From Flavobacteriaceae bacterium PS02293 (GTDB lineage: Bacteria; Bacteroidota; Bacteroidia; Flavobacteriales; Weeksellaceae), in assembly GCA_029960045.1 (NCBI GenBank), contig JASCOV010000011.1:82187-146186 (forward strand): a DNA stretch of 64,000 bases, in the 5' to 3' direction. Below the pieces are notes generated by a model. That model saw only the letters and a program-made list of their open reading frames with translations. It was not told the origin of the DNA and searched no databases. Of this stretch, positions 43,144-52,695 are shown piece by piece. How positions within the stretch are numbered: position 1 is the first letter of the stretch; every line of letters begins with the position of its first letter. Both the position numbers and the translations under genes were made by a program.

Positions 43144-45003
43144 TTAAAGATTTTTCAAATTATCATCCGGCGTATAATCCATAAAAATCCCACCATCCAG
43201 ATTGATAGATTTGATTTTCTTCTTAACCGGAATATTCAGATTCGTTATCTTTTGGTCTTTCTCCCAAACCGCGGGCGTGAAATGTCCTTTTTCCGTCGTC
43301 CCATCGTCGTATGTCAAAACCACATCAAACGGAACTGCAAATCCACCAATATTTTCAACCATCAAATTTACTTGATTTTTATCTTGAGAAACAGAAGCGA
43401 TTTTCAAATCAATATAATGATTCGTGTAAAACCAATTGTTGAAAAACCAATTCAAATTCTTCCCCGAGCCAGCATTCATCGAATTAAAATAATCCCACGG
43501 AATCGGATGTTTTCCGTTCCAATTCTTCATATAATGATGCAAAGCTTTCTTAAATAAATCATCACCCAAATAATCCTTCAAAGCCAAATAAGACAACGCC
43601 GATTTCACATAGGCATTGTTCCCATATCCAGCGCCTGAAAGCTGAGAACTCATCGTGATAATCGGTTGGTCTTGCTCGGTAGAAGCATCATTAATCCAAC
43701 GTTTCACACGGAAGTTCTTCATAAATTTGTCCGCAGATTCTTGTCCATTCTCCGAAATTCCAATCAAATATTCCAGCATCGTCGCCCAACCTTCGTCCAT
43801 AAACGCATATCTGGTTTCATTGATTCCCATATAGAAAGGGAAATAAGTGTGCGCAATCTCGTGGTCAGCCGTCAATCTCGCATCCTGCAAATCTTCCGGA
43901 ATACTTGTGTCATTTATCATCATTGGATATTCCATATCAGCGTACCCTTGGATTGCCGTCATCACCGGGAAAGGATATTCCACACCAGGCCAATTATCCG
44001 TAAACCATTTCAGGTTGTAACGCATCCATTCTGTATATTTTTCAAAATCTTTTGCTCCAGCATTGTAAGCCGATTGAACACTTGCTCTTTTGGTTTTTAA
44101 TTGAACACTCGAGGCATCCCAAACATAATGGTTACTCAATGCGAAACAAAAATCTACAATATCATTCGCTTTGAATTTCCAAACGTTCCATTCATTTTGT
44201 TTCGTCACTTTTCCGGATTTCATTTCTTCGGCATTTGCAACGTGGATTATTTTGTCTGATTTTAAGGACTCTTTGAAACGTTTTAAATATTCGGGTTGAA
44301 GAACCTCATCAGGGTTCAGGAAATCGCCCGTTGACCAAACCACAAAATTCTTAGGTGCAGAAATCGCAAAAGCATAATCATTAAAATCATTGTAAAACTC
44401 TTGCCTTCCGTTGTGCGCCAGCATATCCCAGCCGTTGTAATCGTCATAAACAGAAACTCTCGGGAAAGAATAAGCCACATAAAAAGTCTCTGGGTCTATT
44501 TGCCCTTCTCTTCCACTTTCCTTTGCCAATGGATATTCCCAATCGATTTTGATTTCAGTTTTCGATTTTGAAGCAATCGCTTTCGTCAGTTTTACCGCTT
44601 CCACAGTTCCCCAATCGTCGCTGTTGATATTATATTTTTCTCCGTTAATGAAGAATGATTTAATTTTCAAACCATCTGTCAAAGCATCTTTTGACGCATA
44701 TCCGGCTCTTGGCGATTGTGGTTTGGTCATATTATTCACAAACCGAATCGCTAAAATTTTCAATTCATCCGGACTATTATTAGAATATTGAATGGTCTCA
44801 GAACCGGAAACAATTTTAGTCTTTGCATCCACTTTCACATTCACATCATAAATGCCTTTGTTCTGCCAGTAATTTTTTCCCGGCTTTCCAGAAATATCTC
44901 GTGTTCCGTTGGCATAAGCTTTTTTGATATTTCTCGGCATATACAGTTCCTGAGCAGAAATTGTCGTCCCAATCAGCATCAATCCTAATAATAGTTTATT
45001 CAT
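43144..45003 (-). CDS. M1-family metallopeptidase (secreted)
   Basis: 619 residues. Signal peptide to ISAQ (about 17). The N-terminal beta domain has DVNVKVDAKTKIVSGSETIQ. Zinc site HEIAH near residue 384 followed by FMDEGWATMLEY giving the third ligand Glu. QGYADMEYPMMIND replaces the usual GAMEN exopeptidase motif, so true aminopeptidase activity is not certain. No T9SS tail; likely periplasmic or outer-membrane-facing. Confidence 0.9.
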   Translation of the reverse strand: MNKLLLGLMLIGTTISAQELYMPRNIKKAYANGTRDISGKPGKNYWQNKGIYDVNVKVDAKTKIVSGSETIQYSNNSPDELKILAIRFVNNMTKPQSPRAGYASKDALTDGLKIKSFFINGEKYNINSDDWGTVEAVKLTKAIASKSKTEIKIDWEYPLAKESGREGQIDPETFYVAYSFPRVSVYDDYNGWDMLAHNGRQEFYNDFNDYAFAISAPKNFVVWSTGDFLNPDEVLQPEYLKRFKESLKSDKIIHVANAEEMKSGKVTKQNEWNVWKFKANDIVDFCFALSNHYVWDASSVQLKTKRASVQSAYNAGAKDFEKYTEWMRYNLKWFTDNWPGVEYPFPVMTAIQGYADMEYPMMINDTSIPEDLQDARLTADHEIAHTYFPFYMGINETRYAFMDEGWATMLEYLIGISENGQESADKFMKNFRVKRWINDASTEQDQPIITMSSQLSGAGYGNNAYVKSALSYLALKDYLGDDLFKKALHHYMKNWNGKHPIPWDYFNSMNAGSGKNLNWFFNNWFYTNHYIDLKIASVSQDKNQVNLMVENIGGFAVPFDVVLTYDDGTTEKGHFTPAVWEKDQKITNLNIPVKKKIKSINLDGGIFMDYTPDDNLKNL

Positions 45004-45049
45004 TGCTAGAAAATTTAAGTATCAAAAATAGAGAATAAAAACTAATTAT

Positions 45050-45212
45050 TTGGGCAGCTTTATCCGCCTATAGTTTATCCTGAGCTCGTCGAAGGGCTCC
45101 CAAACCTAACGAAGTGGTTCGACGAAGTCAATCTTTTTTGCAGAACATTTCCAGTTTCGATAGAACTCTAAGTTTAAGCAAAAAAGGATTTCCGCTCAAG
45201 TCGGGCTGCAGA
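45050..45212 (-). repeat. intergenic palindromic repeat family A, copy 2 (with two inserts)
   Basis: Read on the minus strand: GCAGCCCGACTTGAGCGG, TTTTTTGC...GCAAAAAA stem, then an insert containing GAACCACTTCGTTAGGTTT, GGGAGC, a second insert with TTCGACGAGCTCAGG, and GGCGG...AGCTGCCCAA. Lies in the 425-bp spacer between the M1 peptidase and bglX, where no gene is seen. Confidence 0.8.
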
Positions 45213-45249
45213 TTCTAAGATATAATAAGAGTCAATACAAAAACATCGC

Positions 45250-45300
45250 TTTGTCATTCCGTAGGAATCTCGACAGCTTGGATTCCTACGGAATGACAAA
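45250..45300. repeat. inverted-repeat element family B, copy 1
   Basis: 20-bp perfect arms, TTTGTCATTCCGTAGGAATC and its complement (45250-45269, 45281-45300). Same family as 47663-47730. Confidence 0.85.
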
Positions 45301-45428
45301 AAACTGTAATCATTACTGTGATTACTTTTTTTAGAAATCATTAAAATCAAAACAAATTTTATTTTATTTACAAAAGAATGTTAATTTTACCTTTATTAAT
45401 TTCTCAAAAAGAGACAAAAGCCTTTCTA

Positions 45429-47651
45429 ATGAAAAAATATACTTTCTCGCTCCTATTATTAATCTTAGGAATCAGCATTTCAGCCCAGAAAAGCATCGAC
45501 CAAAAAGTCAATGAATTAATTTCAAAAATGACTTTGGAAGAAAAAGCAGGTCAGCTAGTCCAATACAGCGGCTTCGAATATGCTACAGGTCCGCAAAATT
45601 CCAATTCGAAAAAAGTATTGGAAGAAATAAAAGAAGGAAAAGTCGGCTCTATGCTTAATGTAACTGGAGCAGAAGAAACCAAAGCATTTCAAAAATTAGC
45701 CTTAGAATCTAGACTCAAAATTCCTTTGTTATTTGGACAAGATGTGATTCACGGTTTTAGAACTACTTTTCCTGTCAATCTTGGTCAGGCAGCAAGCTGG
45801 GATTTGGAAATGATAGAAAAATCTGAAAGAATTGCTGCGACAGAAGCATCAGCTTATGGTATCCATTGGACATTTGCGCCAATGGTGGACATCGCAAGAG
45901 ACCCAAGATGGGGACGCGTGATGGAAGGTTCAGGTGAAGATACTTATCTCGGAACCAAAATTGGATTGGCAAGAATCAAAGGTTTTCAGGGAAAAGGTCT
46001 AGGAAATATTGATGCGATAATGGCCTGCGCCAAACATTTCGCTGCTTATGGAGCCGCAGTTGGCGGAAGAGATTACAACTCTGTCGATATGAGCTTGAGA
46101 CAACTGAACGAAACTTATCTACCTCCTTTCAAAGCTGCAGCAGAAGCTGGTGTTGCAACCTTTATGAATTCATTTAATGATATTAATGGAATCCCTGCAA
46201 CGGCTAACAAATATATTCTGAGAGATTTATTAAAAGGAAAATGGAATTTCCAAGGTTTCGTTGTTTCCGATTGGGGAAGTATTGGCGAAATGATAAAACA
46301 CGGTTATGCAAAAGACAATGCTGAAGCCGGAGAAAGAGCAATTCTTGCAGGAAGCGATATGGATATGGAAAGCCGAATCTATATGGAACAGCTTCCGAAA
46401 TTGGTAAAAGAAGGAAAAGTAGATATCAAATTTGTGGATGATGCTGTAAGACGAATTTTAATCAAGAAATTTGAAATGGGATTATTTGATAATCCGTACA
46501 GATTTATCAATAATGACAGACAAAAACAACAGACGAACAATCTTGAGAATAGGAAATTCGGGAGAGAGTTTGGAGCAAAAAGTGTAGTTCTTCTTAAGAA
46601 TGAAAAGAAACTTCTTCCACTTTCGAAATCAACTAAAACTGTAGCTTTGATTGGTCCATTTGGGAAAGATGCGGTTGCGATGCACGGATTTTGGTCTGTT
46701 CCTTTCAAAGATGATGCGCAGAGAATCGTAACTCAATTTGATGGAATCAAAAATCAATTAGATAAAAACTCAACATTGCTTTATGCAAAAGGCTGTAATG
46801 AAAATGACCAAGACAAATCGATGTTTGCAGAAGCTGTCGAAACGGCTAAAAAAGCCGATATCGTGATAATGACGCTTGGTGAAGGACACGCAATGAGTGG
46901 CGAAGCGAAAAGCCGAAGCAACATTCATTTTTCAGGTGTTCAGGAAGACTTATTGAAAGAAATTGCCAAAACAGGAAAACCAATTGTGTTAATGATTAAT
47001 GCAGGAAGACCTTTGGTTTTTGACTGGGCAGCGGATAATATTTCGACAATTGTTTACAGCTGGTGGCTGGGAACAGAAGCTGGAAATTCTATCGCTGATA
47101 TCTTATTTGGAAATGTAAATCCTAGTGGAAAATTGCCAATGACATTCCCAAGAACAGAAGGTCAAATTCCAATCTATTACAACCATTACAACACCGGAAG
47201 ACCAGCCGAAAAATCCACGGATAGAAACTATGTTTCCGCTTATATCGATTTGGATAATGACCCGAAATTTCCTTTTGGATTTGGATTGAGTTATACTGAT
47301 TTCAAATATTCAAATTTTAATTTAAGTTCTGAAAAACTTACAGGAAATCAGACTTTAACAATTAATATCAATGTTGCCAATACAGGAAATTTTGAGGGCG
47401 AAGAAGTCGTTCAGTTATACATTAGAGATTTGTTCGGAAAAGTGGTAAGACCTGTGAAAGAGCTGAAAGGTTTTCAAAAAATAGCTTTGAAGAAAGGCGA
47501 AAACAAAACGGTTGCTTTCAAGTTAACGCCAGAAGATTTGAAATTCTATGATGATGAACTGAATTATGATTGGGAAGGAGGAGAATTTGAAATTATGGTA
47601 GGAACCAATTCGAGTGATTTGATGACGAAGAAGATTGTTTGGGAGAAATAA
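45429..47651 (+). CDS. bglX: periplasmic beta-glucosidase, GH3
   Basis: 740 residues from ATG 45429 (MKKYTFSLLLLILGISISAQ); an earlier in-frame ATG would put 17 residues before the signal peptide. GH3 N-domain: RDPRWGRVMEGSGEDTYLG, CAKHFAAYGAA, and FVVSDWGS with the nucleophile Asp near residue 280. GH3 C-domain about 390-600, fibronectin-III-like tail from about 645 (GEEVVQLYIRD). Releases glucose from beta-linked oligosaccharides in the periplasm. Flanked on both sides by family-B inverted repeats. Confidence 0.95.
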   Translation: MKKYTFSLLLLILGISISAQKSIDQKVNELISKMTLEEKAGQLVQYSGFEYATGPQNSNSKKVLEEIKEGKVGSMLNVTGAEETKAFQKLALESRLKIPLLFGQDVIHGFRTTFPVNLGQAASWDLEMIEKSERIAATEASAYGIHWTFAPMVDIARDPRWGRVMEGSGEDTYLGTKIGLARIKGFQGKGLGNIDAIMACAKHFAAYGAAVGGRDYNSVDMSLRQLNETYLPPFKAAAEAGVATFMNSFNDINGIPATANKYILRDLLKGKWNFQGFVVSDWGSIGEMIKHGYAKDNAEAGERAILAGSDMDMESRIYMEQLPKLVKEGKVDIKFVDDAVRRILIKKFEMGLFDNPYRFINNDRQKQQTNNLENRKFGREFGAKSVVLLKNEKKLLPLSKSTKTVALIGPFGKDAVAMHGFWSVPFKDDAQRIVTQFDGIKNQLDKNSTLLYAKGCNENDQDKSMFAEAVETAKKADIVIMTLGEGHAMSGEAKSRSNIHFSGVQEDLLKEIAKTGKPIVLMINAGRPLVFDWAADNISTIVYSWWLGTEAGNSIADILFGNVNPSGKLPMTFPRTEGQIPIYYNHYNTGRPAEKSTDRNYVSAYIDLDNDPKFPFGFGLSYTDFKYSNFNLSSEKLTGNQTLTININVANTGNFEGEEVVQLYIRDLFGKVVRPVKELKGFQKIALKKGENKTVAFKLTPEDLKFYDDELNYDWEGGEFEIMVGTNSSDLMTKKIVWEK

Positions 47652-47662
47652 CTCTTCACATT

Positions 47663-47730
47663 TTTGTCATTCCGAAGGAATCTCTACTTGAATTTTTAAA
47701 AACATATTTAGATTCCTTCGGAATGACAAA
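47663..47730. repeat. inverted-repeat element family B, copy 2
   Basis: 20-bp perfect arms, TTTGTCATTCCGAAGGAATC and its complement (47663-47682, 47711-47730), 28-nt centre. 12 bp after the bglX stop. Confidence 0.85.
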
Positions 47731-47750
47731 CTTTACGTAAACTACTCAAT

Positions 47751-47780
47751 AAAAAAATCCTCTTTCTCAAGAGGATTTTT
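47751..47780. terminator. bidirectional terminator between bglX and the EEP gene
   Basis: ATCCTCTT/AAGAGGAT stem with A-run and T-run flanks. Confidence 0.85.
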
Positions 47781-47787
47781 GCTTTGT

Positions 47788-48618
47788 TTATTTCTTAAAC
47801 TTAATCTCAGTCAAAACCGGAAAATGGTCGGACGGATAAAGAAGATTCTCTCTTCTGTCATTAATGGTTCTGTTAGACAACACATCGAATCCTTTTACAA
47901 AAACGTAATCCAAACGTTCGGTAGAAGGTGTATCGATATCAAAATTCTGCCACGTTCCTTTTGGTCCGTAATGTGGCTTTTGGGAATTATAATAGGAATC
48001 CGTTAACTCTTTTGACATAATTTTAATCGGTTCTTTGTCATCCGTCAAATTGAAATCTCCAGTCAATGTCAAAGGCAGATTTTCTTTATTGAATTCTTTG
48101 ATTTTCTCAAGAATCAATTTTGCAGAATTCACTCTTGCAACATCGCCAACGTGGTCAAAATGCAGATTGAAAGCCCAAAACTTTTTACCACCTTTTTTCA
48201 TTTTGAAAAGTGCATAAGTACAAACTCTATTGTACGCCGCGTCCCAACCTTTTGAAGGTTTTTCAGGCGTTTCACTTAACCAAAAAGTTCCTGATTTAAC
48301 GACTTCCAATTTATTCTTGTTATAAAAAATCGCTGAATATTCTCCTTGATTTTTACCGTCATCTCTTCCAACACCCACGTAATCATAATCCGTCAATGTT
48401 GTTTTGATGTCAACCATTTGTTGTGGAACCGCTTCCTGAACTCCGAAATAATCCGGGTGATAGTAAGACATCAGCGCCATTGTTTCTTGTTTTCTGTTGT
48501 TCCAAGAATTTTCTTTGTCACTATCCAACGACAAACGGATATTGTAAGTCATCACTTTCAAATCCTGTGAAAACACAAGACTGGGTACGAACATTAATCC
48601 GAAAAATAACTTTTTCAT
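47788..48618 (-). CDS. secreted endonuclease/exonuclease/phosphatase family protein
   Basis: 276 residues from ATG 48618 (MKKLFFGLMFVPSLVFSQ); the frame to 48657 is a non-coding extension. EEP motifs in order: LKVMTYNIRLS, YFGVQEAVPQQM (catalytic Glu), FWAFNLHFDHVG, LTLTGDFNLT (Asp/Asn pair) and YPSDHFPVLTEI (catalytic His). The enzyme group covers nucleases and phosphodiesterases; substrate not readable. Exported. Confidence 0.9.
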   Translation of the reverse strand: MKKLFFGLMFVPSLVFSQDLKVMTYNIRLSLDSDKENSWNNRKQETMALMSYYHPDYFGVQEAVPQQMVDIKTTLTDYDYVGVGRDDGKNQGEYSAIFYNKNKLEVVKSGTFWLSETPEKPSKGWDAAYNRVCTYALFKMKKGGKKFWAFNLHFDHVGDVARVNSAKLILEKIKEFNKENLPLTLTGDFNLTDDKEPIKIMSKELTDSYYNSQKPHYGPKGTWQNFDIDTPSTERLDYVFVKGFDVLSNRTINDRRENLLYPSDHFPVLTEIKFKK

Positions 48619-48649
48619 TTTAAATTTTATAATTAATTTGTTTATTTTC

Positions 48650-48786
48650 AACCACAAAAGTCACAAAAGTAAAATTGAATTAAGAGATATTTTTAAAGGA
48701 CAAAAAAGTAAGAAAATTTTGAATATTGCTTTTTTAACTTTTGAATATCTTTAATAAGTATAAAAACTTTTGTGACTTTTGTGGTT
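48650..48786. repeat. 137-bp element with 21-bp terminal inverted repeats
   Basis: AACCACAAAAGTCACAAAAG(T) at 48650-48670 and its exact complement at 48766-48786. The AT-rich centre has no open frame. MITE-like shape, between the EEP gene and nudK. Confidence 0.75.
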
Positions 48787-48817
48787 TGTTTATCTATTTA
48801 AAAATAGGTTCTTAAAT

Positions 48818-49399
48818 CTATAGAATATTTTTGAGTCTCACGTGCTGAAGAAGCATAATCGTTTTAGCATCTTTGATTTCGCCCGAATCAATCATTTCAA
48901 ATGCTTTATCAATATCGAGTTCCAAAACTTCAATCTCTTCCTGCTCTTCTTCCAATCCTCCGCCGTCATTGATTTTCATCGATTTGGAATATTCTGCGAT
49001 GAAGAAATAGAGAATTTCCGTCACAGAACCCGGCGACATATAAACTTCGAACACTTTTTTGATGTCCGAAATTTCATAACCCAACTCCTCTTCTGTTTCC
49101 CTTTTGATGCAATCTTCAGGATTATCTTTATCCAAAAGTCCTGCGCAAGCTTCTATCATCATTCCTTCTTCGTTGCCGTTGATGTAAGTCGGTAAACGAA
49201 ATTGTTTTGTTAGAATGACGGTTTTCGATTCTTTGTTATAAAGCAAAATCGTTGCGCCATTTCCACGGTCATAAGCTTCTCTGCTTTGGGTTTCCAGCGT
49301 TCCGTTTTTCTTCAGATATTCGAAAGTCACTTTGTTCAAAGTGTACCAATTATCAGATAGGATTTCTGTTTTTAAAATCTTGACTTTGTTATTCTGCAT
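48818..49399 (-). CDS. nudK: NUDIX hydrolase, NudK-like GDP-mannose hydrolase
   Basis: 193 residues. Extended NUDIX box ACAGLLDKDNPEDCIKRETE then EELGYEI, with the two-residue insertion seen in E. coli NudK, and the following FEVYMSPGSVTEILYFFIAE matches NudK closely. NudK cleaves GDP-mannose to GMP and mannose-1-phosphate. Cytoplasmic. Monocistronic. Confidence 0.9.
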   Translation of the reverse strand: MQNNKVKILKTEILSDNWYTLNKVTFEYLKKNGTLETQSREAYDRGNGATILLYNKESKTVILTKQFRLPTYINGNEEGMMIEACAGLLDKDNPEDCIKRETEEELGYEISDIKKVFEVYMSPGSVTEILYFFIAEYSKSMKINDGGGLEEEQEEIEVLELDIDKAFEMIDSGEIKDAKTIMLLQHVRLKNIL

Positions 49400-49592
49400 T
49401 TGGAATTTAAGTATGTTTAAATAATTAATAGTATATTTTTAACGCAAAGAACGCAACGTTATTTTTAATTTTATTGAAAACATTTTAAGTATCGCAAGGG
49501 CGCTTCGCTCAGCAAAAATTAATGTAAAATTCAAAAATTTTTAGCCGTAAAAACATTAGTTTCTATTATCTATTCGTCTATTTTCTTTTAGT

Positions 49593-50543
49593 CTAAGACT
49601 TGTAATCTTCAAAATTCTGAATTCCATTAAGGAAATCTTTGACAGGCATTCTTTTCTTTCCTTGGATTTGAACATCTTCCGGATAATAGATTCCGTCTTT
49701 TGTATAGAACTTGAACTCGTTTTTAGAAATATCAAAATCGCCAGCTTCTCTCGAATGTGATTCTAATTCAAAATGTCCTTTGAAGATTTTCAATGATTTT
49801 TCCTCTTCTCCGATTTTCAAAATAGTGAAAGCTGTTGGATAAGGTGACATTCCTCTCACGAAATTATGAATCGTTTCAGAACTTTGATTCCAATCGATTT
49901 TTAAATTTTCTTTAAATATTTTGTAAGCCGTTTTTGGATTTTCTTTTTCCGGCTGAGGTTTTTCTACAATCGAATTTTCGGCTAATCCGTTTAAGGTTTC
50001 AATAATCAAATCAGCTCCGATTACCATTAATTTATCGTGAAGAGTTCCAGCATTATCTTCCGGTAAAACTTCCGTTTCAGCCTGAAGAAGAATATTCCCT
50101 TCATCAATTTTTTCATTAATAAAAAATGTGGTTACACCGGATTTGGTTTCGCCGTTAATCACAGCATAATTAATCGGTGCCGCACCACGATAATCTGGCA
50201 ACAAAGAACCGTGCAGATTGAATGTTCCGATTCTCGGAATCGAGAACAAAACCTGAGGCATCATTCTGAAAGCTACTACAACAAAAACATCAGCATTTAA
50301 GTTTCTGATTGATTCTAAGAATTCTGGGTTTCTAAGTTTTTCTGGCTGAAAAAGATTGAGATTATTTTCTTCTGCAAAAACTTTAACTGGCGAAGGTGTT
50401 AATTTCATTCCTCTTCCACTTGCTTTATCTGGTGCAGTTACAACGCCGACAACTTTATGATGAGAGTTGAATATCGCTTCCAGCGAAGCTTTTGCAAAAT
50501 CGGGAGTTCCAAGAAACACGACATTAAGGGATTTCGTCTGCAT
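49593..50543 (-). CDS. fmt: methionyl-tRNA formyltransferase
   Basis: 316 residues. Formylates initiator Met-tRNA. VVFLGTPDFAKASLEAI at the N-terminus, GRGMKLTPSPVK loop, HGSLLPDYRGAAPINYAVING with the catalytic His near residue 110, GVTTFFINEKIDEGNILL, and the C-terminal OB-like domain (FVRGMSPYPTAFTIL). Downstream of recQ on the same strand but separated by a repeat element. Confidence 0.97.
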   Translation of the reverse strand: MQTKSLNVVFLGTPDFAKASLEAIFNSHHKVVGVVTAPDKASGRGMKLTPSPVKVFAEENNLNLFQPEKLRNPEFLESIRNLNADVFVVVAFRMMPQVLFSIPRIGTFNLHGSLLPDYRGAAPINYAVINGETKSGVTTFFINEKIDEGNILLQAETEVLPEDNAGTLHDKLMVIGADLIIETLNGLAENSIVEKPQPEKENPKTAYKIFKENLKIDWNQSSETIHNFVRGMSPYPTAFTILKIGEEEKSLKIFKGHFELESHSREAGDFDISKNEFKFYTKDGIYYPEDVQIQGKKRMPVKDFLNGIQNFEDYKS

Positions 50544-50597
50544 TTATTTTTATTAGATATTTAATATTAGAGTTTTAGCTTTGGCAGGGAATCTTAC

Positions 50598-50703
50598 GCA
50601 GCCCGACTTGAGCGGAAATCCTTTTTTGCTTGTACAAAAGTTCTATTTATCTGGAAACTTTCTGCAAAAAAGATTGGGAGCGGAAGGCGGATAAGCTGCC
50701 CAA
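50598..50703 (+). repeat. intergenic palindromic repeat family A, copy 3 (uninterrupted)
   Basis: GCAGCCCGACTTGAGCGG...CCTTTTTTGC, centre, GCAAAAAAGATTGGGAGCGG, AAGGCGGATAAGCTGCCCAA. 106 bp, the cleanest copy; ends 6 bp before the recQ stop. Confidence 0.85.
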
Positions 50704-50709
50704 ATAATT

Positions 50710-52611
50710 TTATTGGTTTAACATATAAGTTTTATAGTTCAACATCTTGACTTTTCCGATGTCCAAAAGGAAAATCAGAGTTTCTGAAATGGATTCTTTG
50801 GAGTAAAAATTAAGATTACCGGCCATCTCGTCCAAAGACATCGGTCGATTGGAAAGCTGCCGTGCAATATCGGAAGACAAGTTTCTTTTGGAATTGGTTC
50901 TCTTTCTGCAAACCGAACATTTGCCACAATTCTCCGCATCTCGTTCTCCAAAATAACTTAGAATCAGTTTCATTTTACAGAAATCTGAATCTTGAATAAA
51001 GAACTTGTTTTCTTCCCATTTTCTCAGTTTATTTTTCTGAATATTATTGAAAAGCATCCAATATTCTCCGAACAGATGTCGGTCATTTCTTGGCTTCAAA
51101 AACTTGATGGAATGCTGGCTTCCGTCGAGATATTCCAGATGTCCGGACTTTTGCATCTGTTTTAATCTTTCTTTAAAATTAAGGATATCAAATCCATTCT
51201 TTTTACAAAAAGCAATATCACTAAAATGTACTTTCTGGATTGCCAAACCTGGCAGATTCCTGAACAATAATTCCATAAAATAGGCATCAGAAGAGGCCAA
51301 CTGCTCTATCTCATCCGATTGTATAAAACTCTGAATCGTGGAAGCCGAGATATTATTTTTATAATAAATGAGTTCCTGATTGTTCAGAAACGTCAGAATA
51401 TTTTTGATTTTTGCAGTTGATAATTTGGTCAGATTTTTAATTCTGTTGATGTCCAATTGAAAAGTTCTTTCCGGCAAATCGGAATCTGCAACCTGAAAAA
51501 TGGAATACAGATAAGTCAATATTTTTTCATATTCTGCTTTGTTGGGAATTTGGTTTTGAAATGTATTATCGATGTTTGTCAATTCCTGCTCATTCCAAAG
51601 CATTAGAACCAAAGCTTCATTTCCGTTTCGTCCGGCTCTTCCAATCTCCTGATAATAATTCTCTATCGTGGAAGAAGGGGAAAGATGGATGACAAAACCA
51701 ACATTGTCTTTATCGATTCCCATCCCAAATGCATTGGTGGAAACCAAAACGTGAAACTGACTGCTAATCCATTTTTTTTGAAGTTTCTCCTTTTCATTGG
51801 AAGGCAAACCTGCGTGAAAAAAATCGACATTTTGAAATCTGTTATTTTTAAGAAAAAACGTAAGTTCCTCTGCTTCTCTTCTGGTTCTTGTGTAGATAAT
51901 TCCGGAAGCTTGATTTTGTCTAAGAAATTCTAAAATTCGGTTGTACTTGTTGGATGTATTTTCAACAATGACATTCAGATTGTCTCTTTTGAAACTTTGT
52001 TTGTAAATCTGAGGATTATGAAGTCCTAGTTTGATTGAGATTTCTTCAACTACTTTGTTCGTAGCCGTTGCGGTCAAAGCAAGGCAAGGCACATTTTTGA
52101 ATTCTTGTCTGAATTTTTTGATGTTCTGATAACTTGGACGAAAATCCGAACCCCATTCAGAAATACAATGTGCTTCATCTACCGCAATAAAAGAAATATT
52201 AATCTCCTGAATATTTCTTAAAAACAATTGATTTTGTAATCTTTCTGGAGAAATATAAAGAATCTTAATCAATCCGTTTTTGCATCTATTGTAAACAGAC
52301 TCTTCCTCGAATTCATCTAATTCGGAACTCAATAATTCAGCTTCGATTCCTAAAGATTGTAAAGAATCAATTTGGTCTCGCATCAATGCCAAAAGTGGTG
52401 AAATAACAAGACAAGTTCCTTCCAAAACAATTGCCGGCAATTGATAGCAAAGAGATTTTCCACCTCCAGTTGGCAACAACGCCAAAGTATCTTTACCATT
52501 GACAACGGAAAGAATAATATTTTTTTGAGAAGACCTGAACTCATCAAAACCCCAAAATTGTTTAAGCGTCTGATGAATTAATTTATCTTGTGATTCTGTG
52601 GAAGAAAGCAT
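50710..52611 (-). CDS. recQ: ATP-dependent DNA helicase RecQ
   Basis: 633 residues. Superfamily-2 helicase: LLPTGGGKSLCYQLPA near residue 40, DEAHCISEWGSDFRPSY near 140, SGIIYTRTRREAEEL, and YYQEIGRAGRNG near 335. RecQ-C zinc knuckle with CGKCSVCRKR about residues 565-575. It ends soon after, with no HRDC domain, so it is the short RecQ form found alongside longer copies in this phylum. Acts in recombination and fork repair. Confidence 0.93.
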   Translation of the reverse strand: MLSSTESQDKLIHQTLKQFWGFDEFRSSQKNIILSVVNGKDTLALLPTGGGKSLCYQLPAIVLEGTCLVISPLLALMRDQIDSLQSLGIEAELLSSELDEFEEESVYNRCKNGLIKILYISPERLQNQLFLRNIQEINISFIAVDEAHCISEWGSDFRPSYQNIKKFRQEFKNVPCLALTATATNKVVEEISIKLGLHNPQIYKQSFKRDNLNVIVENTSNKYNRILEFLRQNQASGIIYTRTRREAEELTFFLKNNRFQNVDFFHAGLPSNEKEKLQKKWISSQFHVLVSTNAFGMGIDKDNVGFVIHLSPSSTIENYYQEIGRAGRNGNEALVLMLWNEQELTNIDNTFQNQIPNKAEYEKILTYLYSIFQVADSDLPERTFQLDINRIKNLTKLSTAKIKNILTFLNNQELIYYKNNISASTIQSFIQSDEIEQLASSDAYFMELLFRNLPGLAIQKVHFSDIAFCKKNGFDILNFKERLKQMQKSGHLEYLDGSQHSIKFLKPRNDRHLFGEYWMLFNNIQKNKLRKWEENKFFIQDSDFCKMKLILSYFGERDAENCGKCSVCRKRTNSKRNLSSDIARQLSNRPMSLDEMAGNLNFYSKESISETLIFLLDIGKVKMLNYKTYMLNQ

Positions 52612-52643
52612 TTGTAAATTTAATCAATTATTGAAAACAAAAA

Positions 52644-52676
52644 AAACCGTCTCGTAATAAAACGAAACGGTTTCTT
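52644..52676 (-). terminator. terminator after the first OmpA-family gene
   Basis: AAACCGT(C)TCGT/ACGA(A)ACGGTTT hairpin with a long T-run on the minus strand. Confidence 0.85.
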
Positions 52677-52695
52677 ATTATTTATAATCTATTTC

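Noticed and set aside
43666..44100. Plus-strand open frame of 144 codons
   Set aside because: Antisense to the M1 peptidase including its zinc site; shadow.
49480..49540. Another interspersed repeat (GGGCGCTTCGCTCAGC)
   Set aside because: Only one clear copy in the window; not enough to define a repeat.
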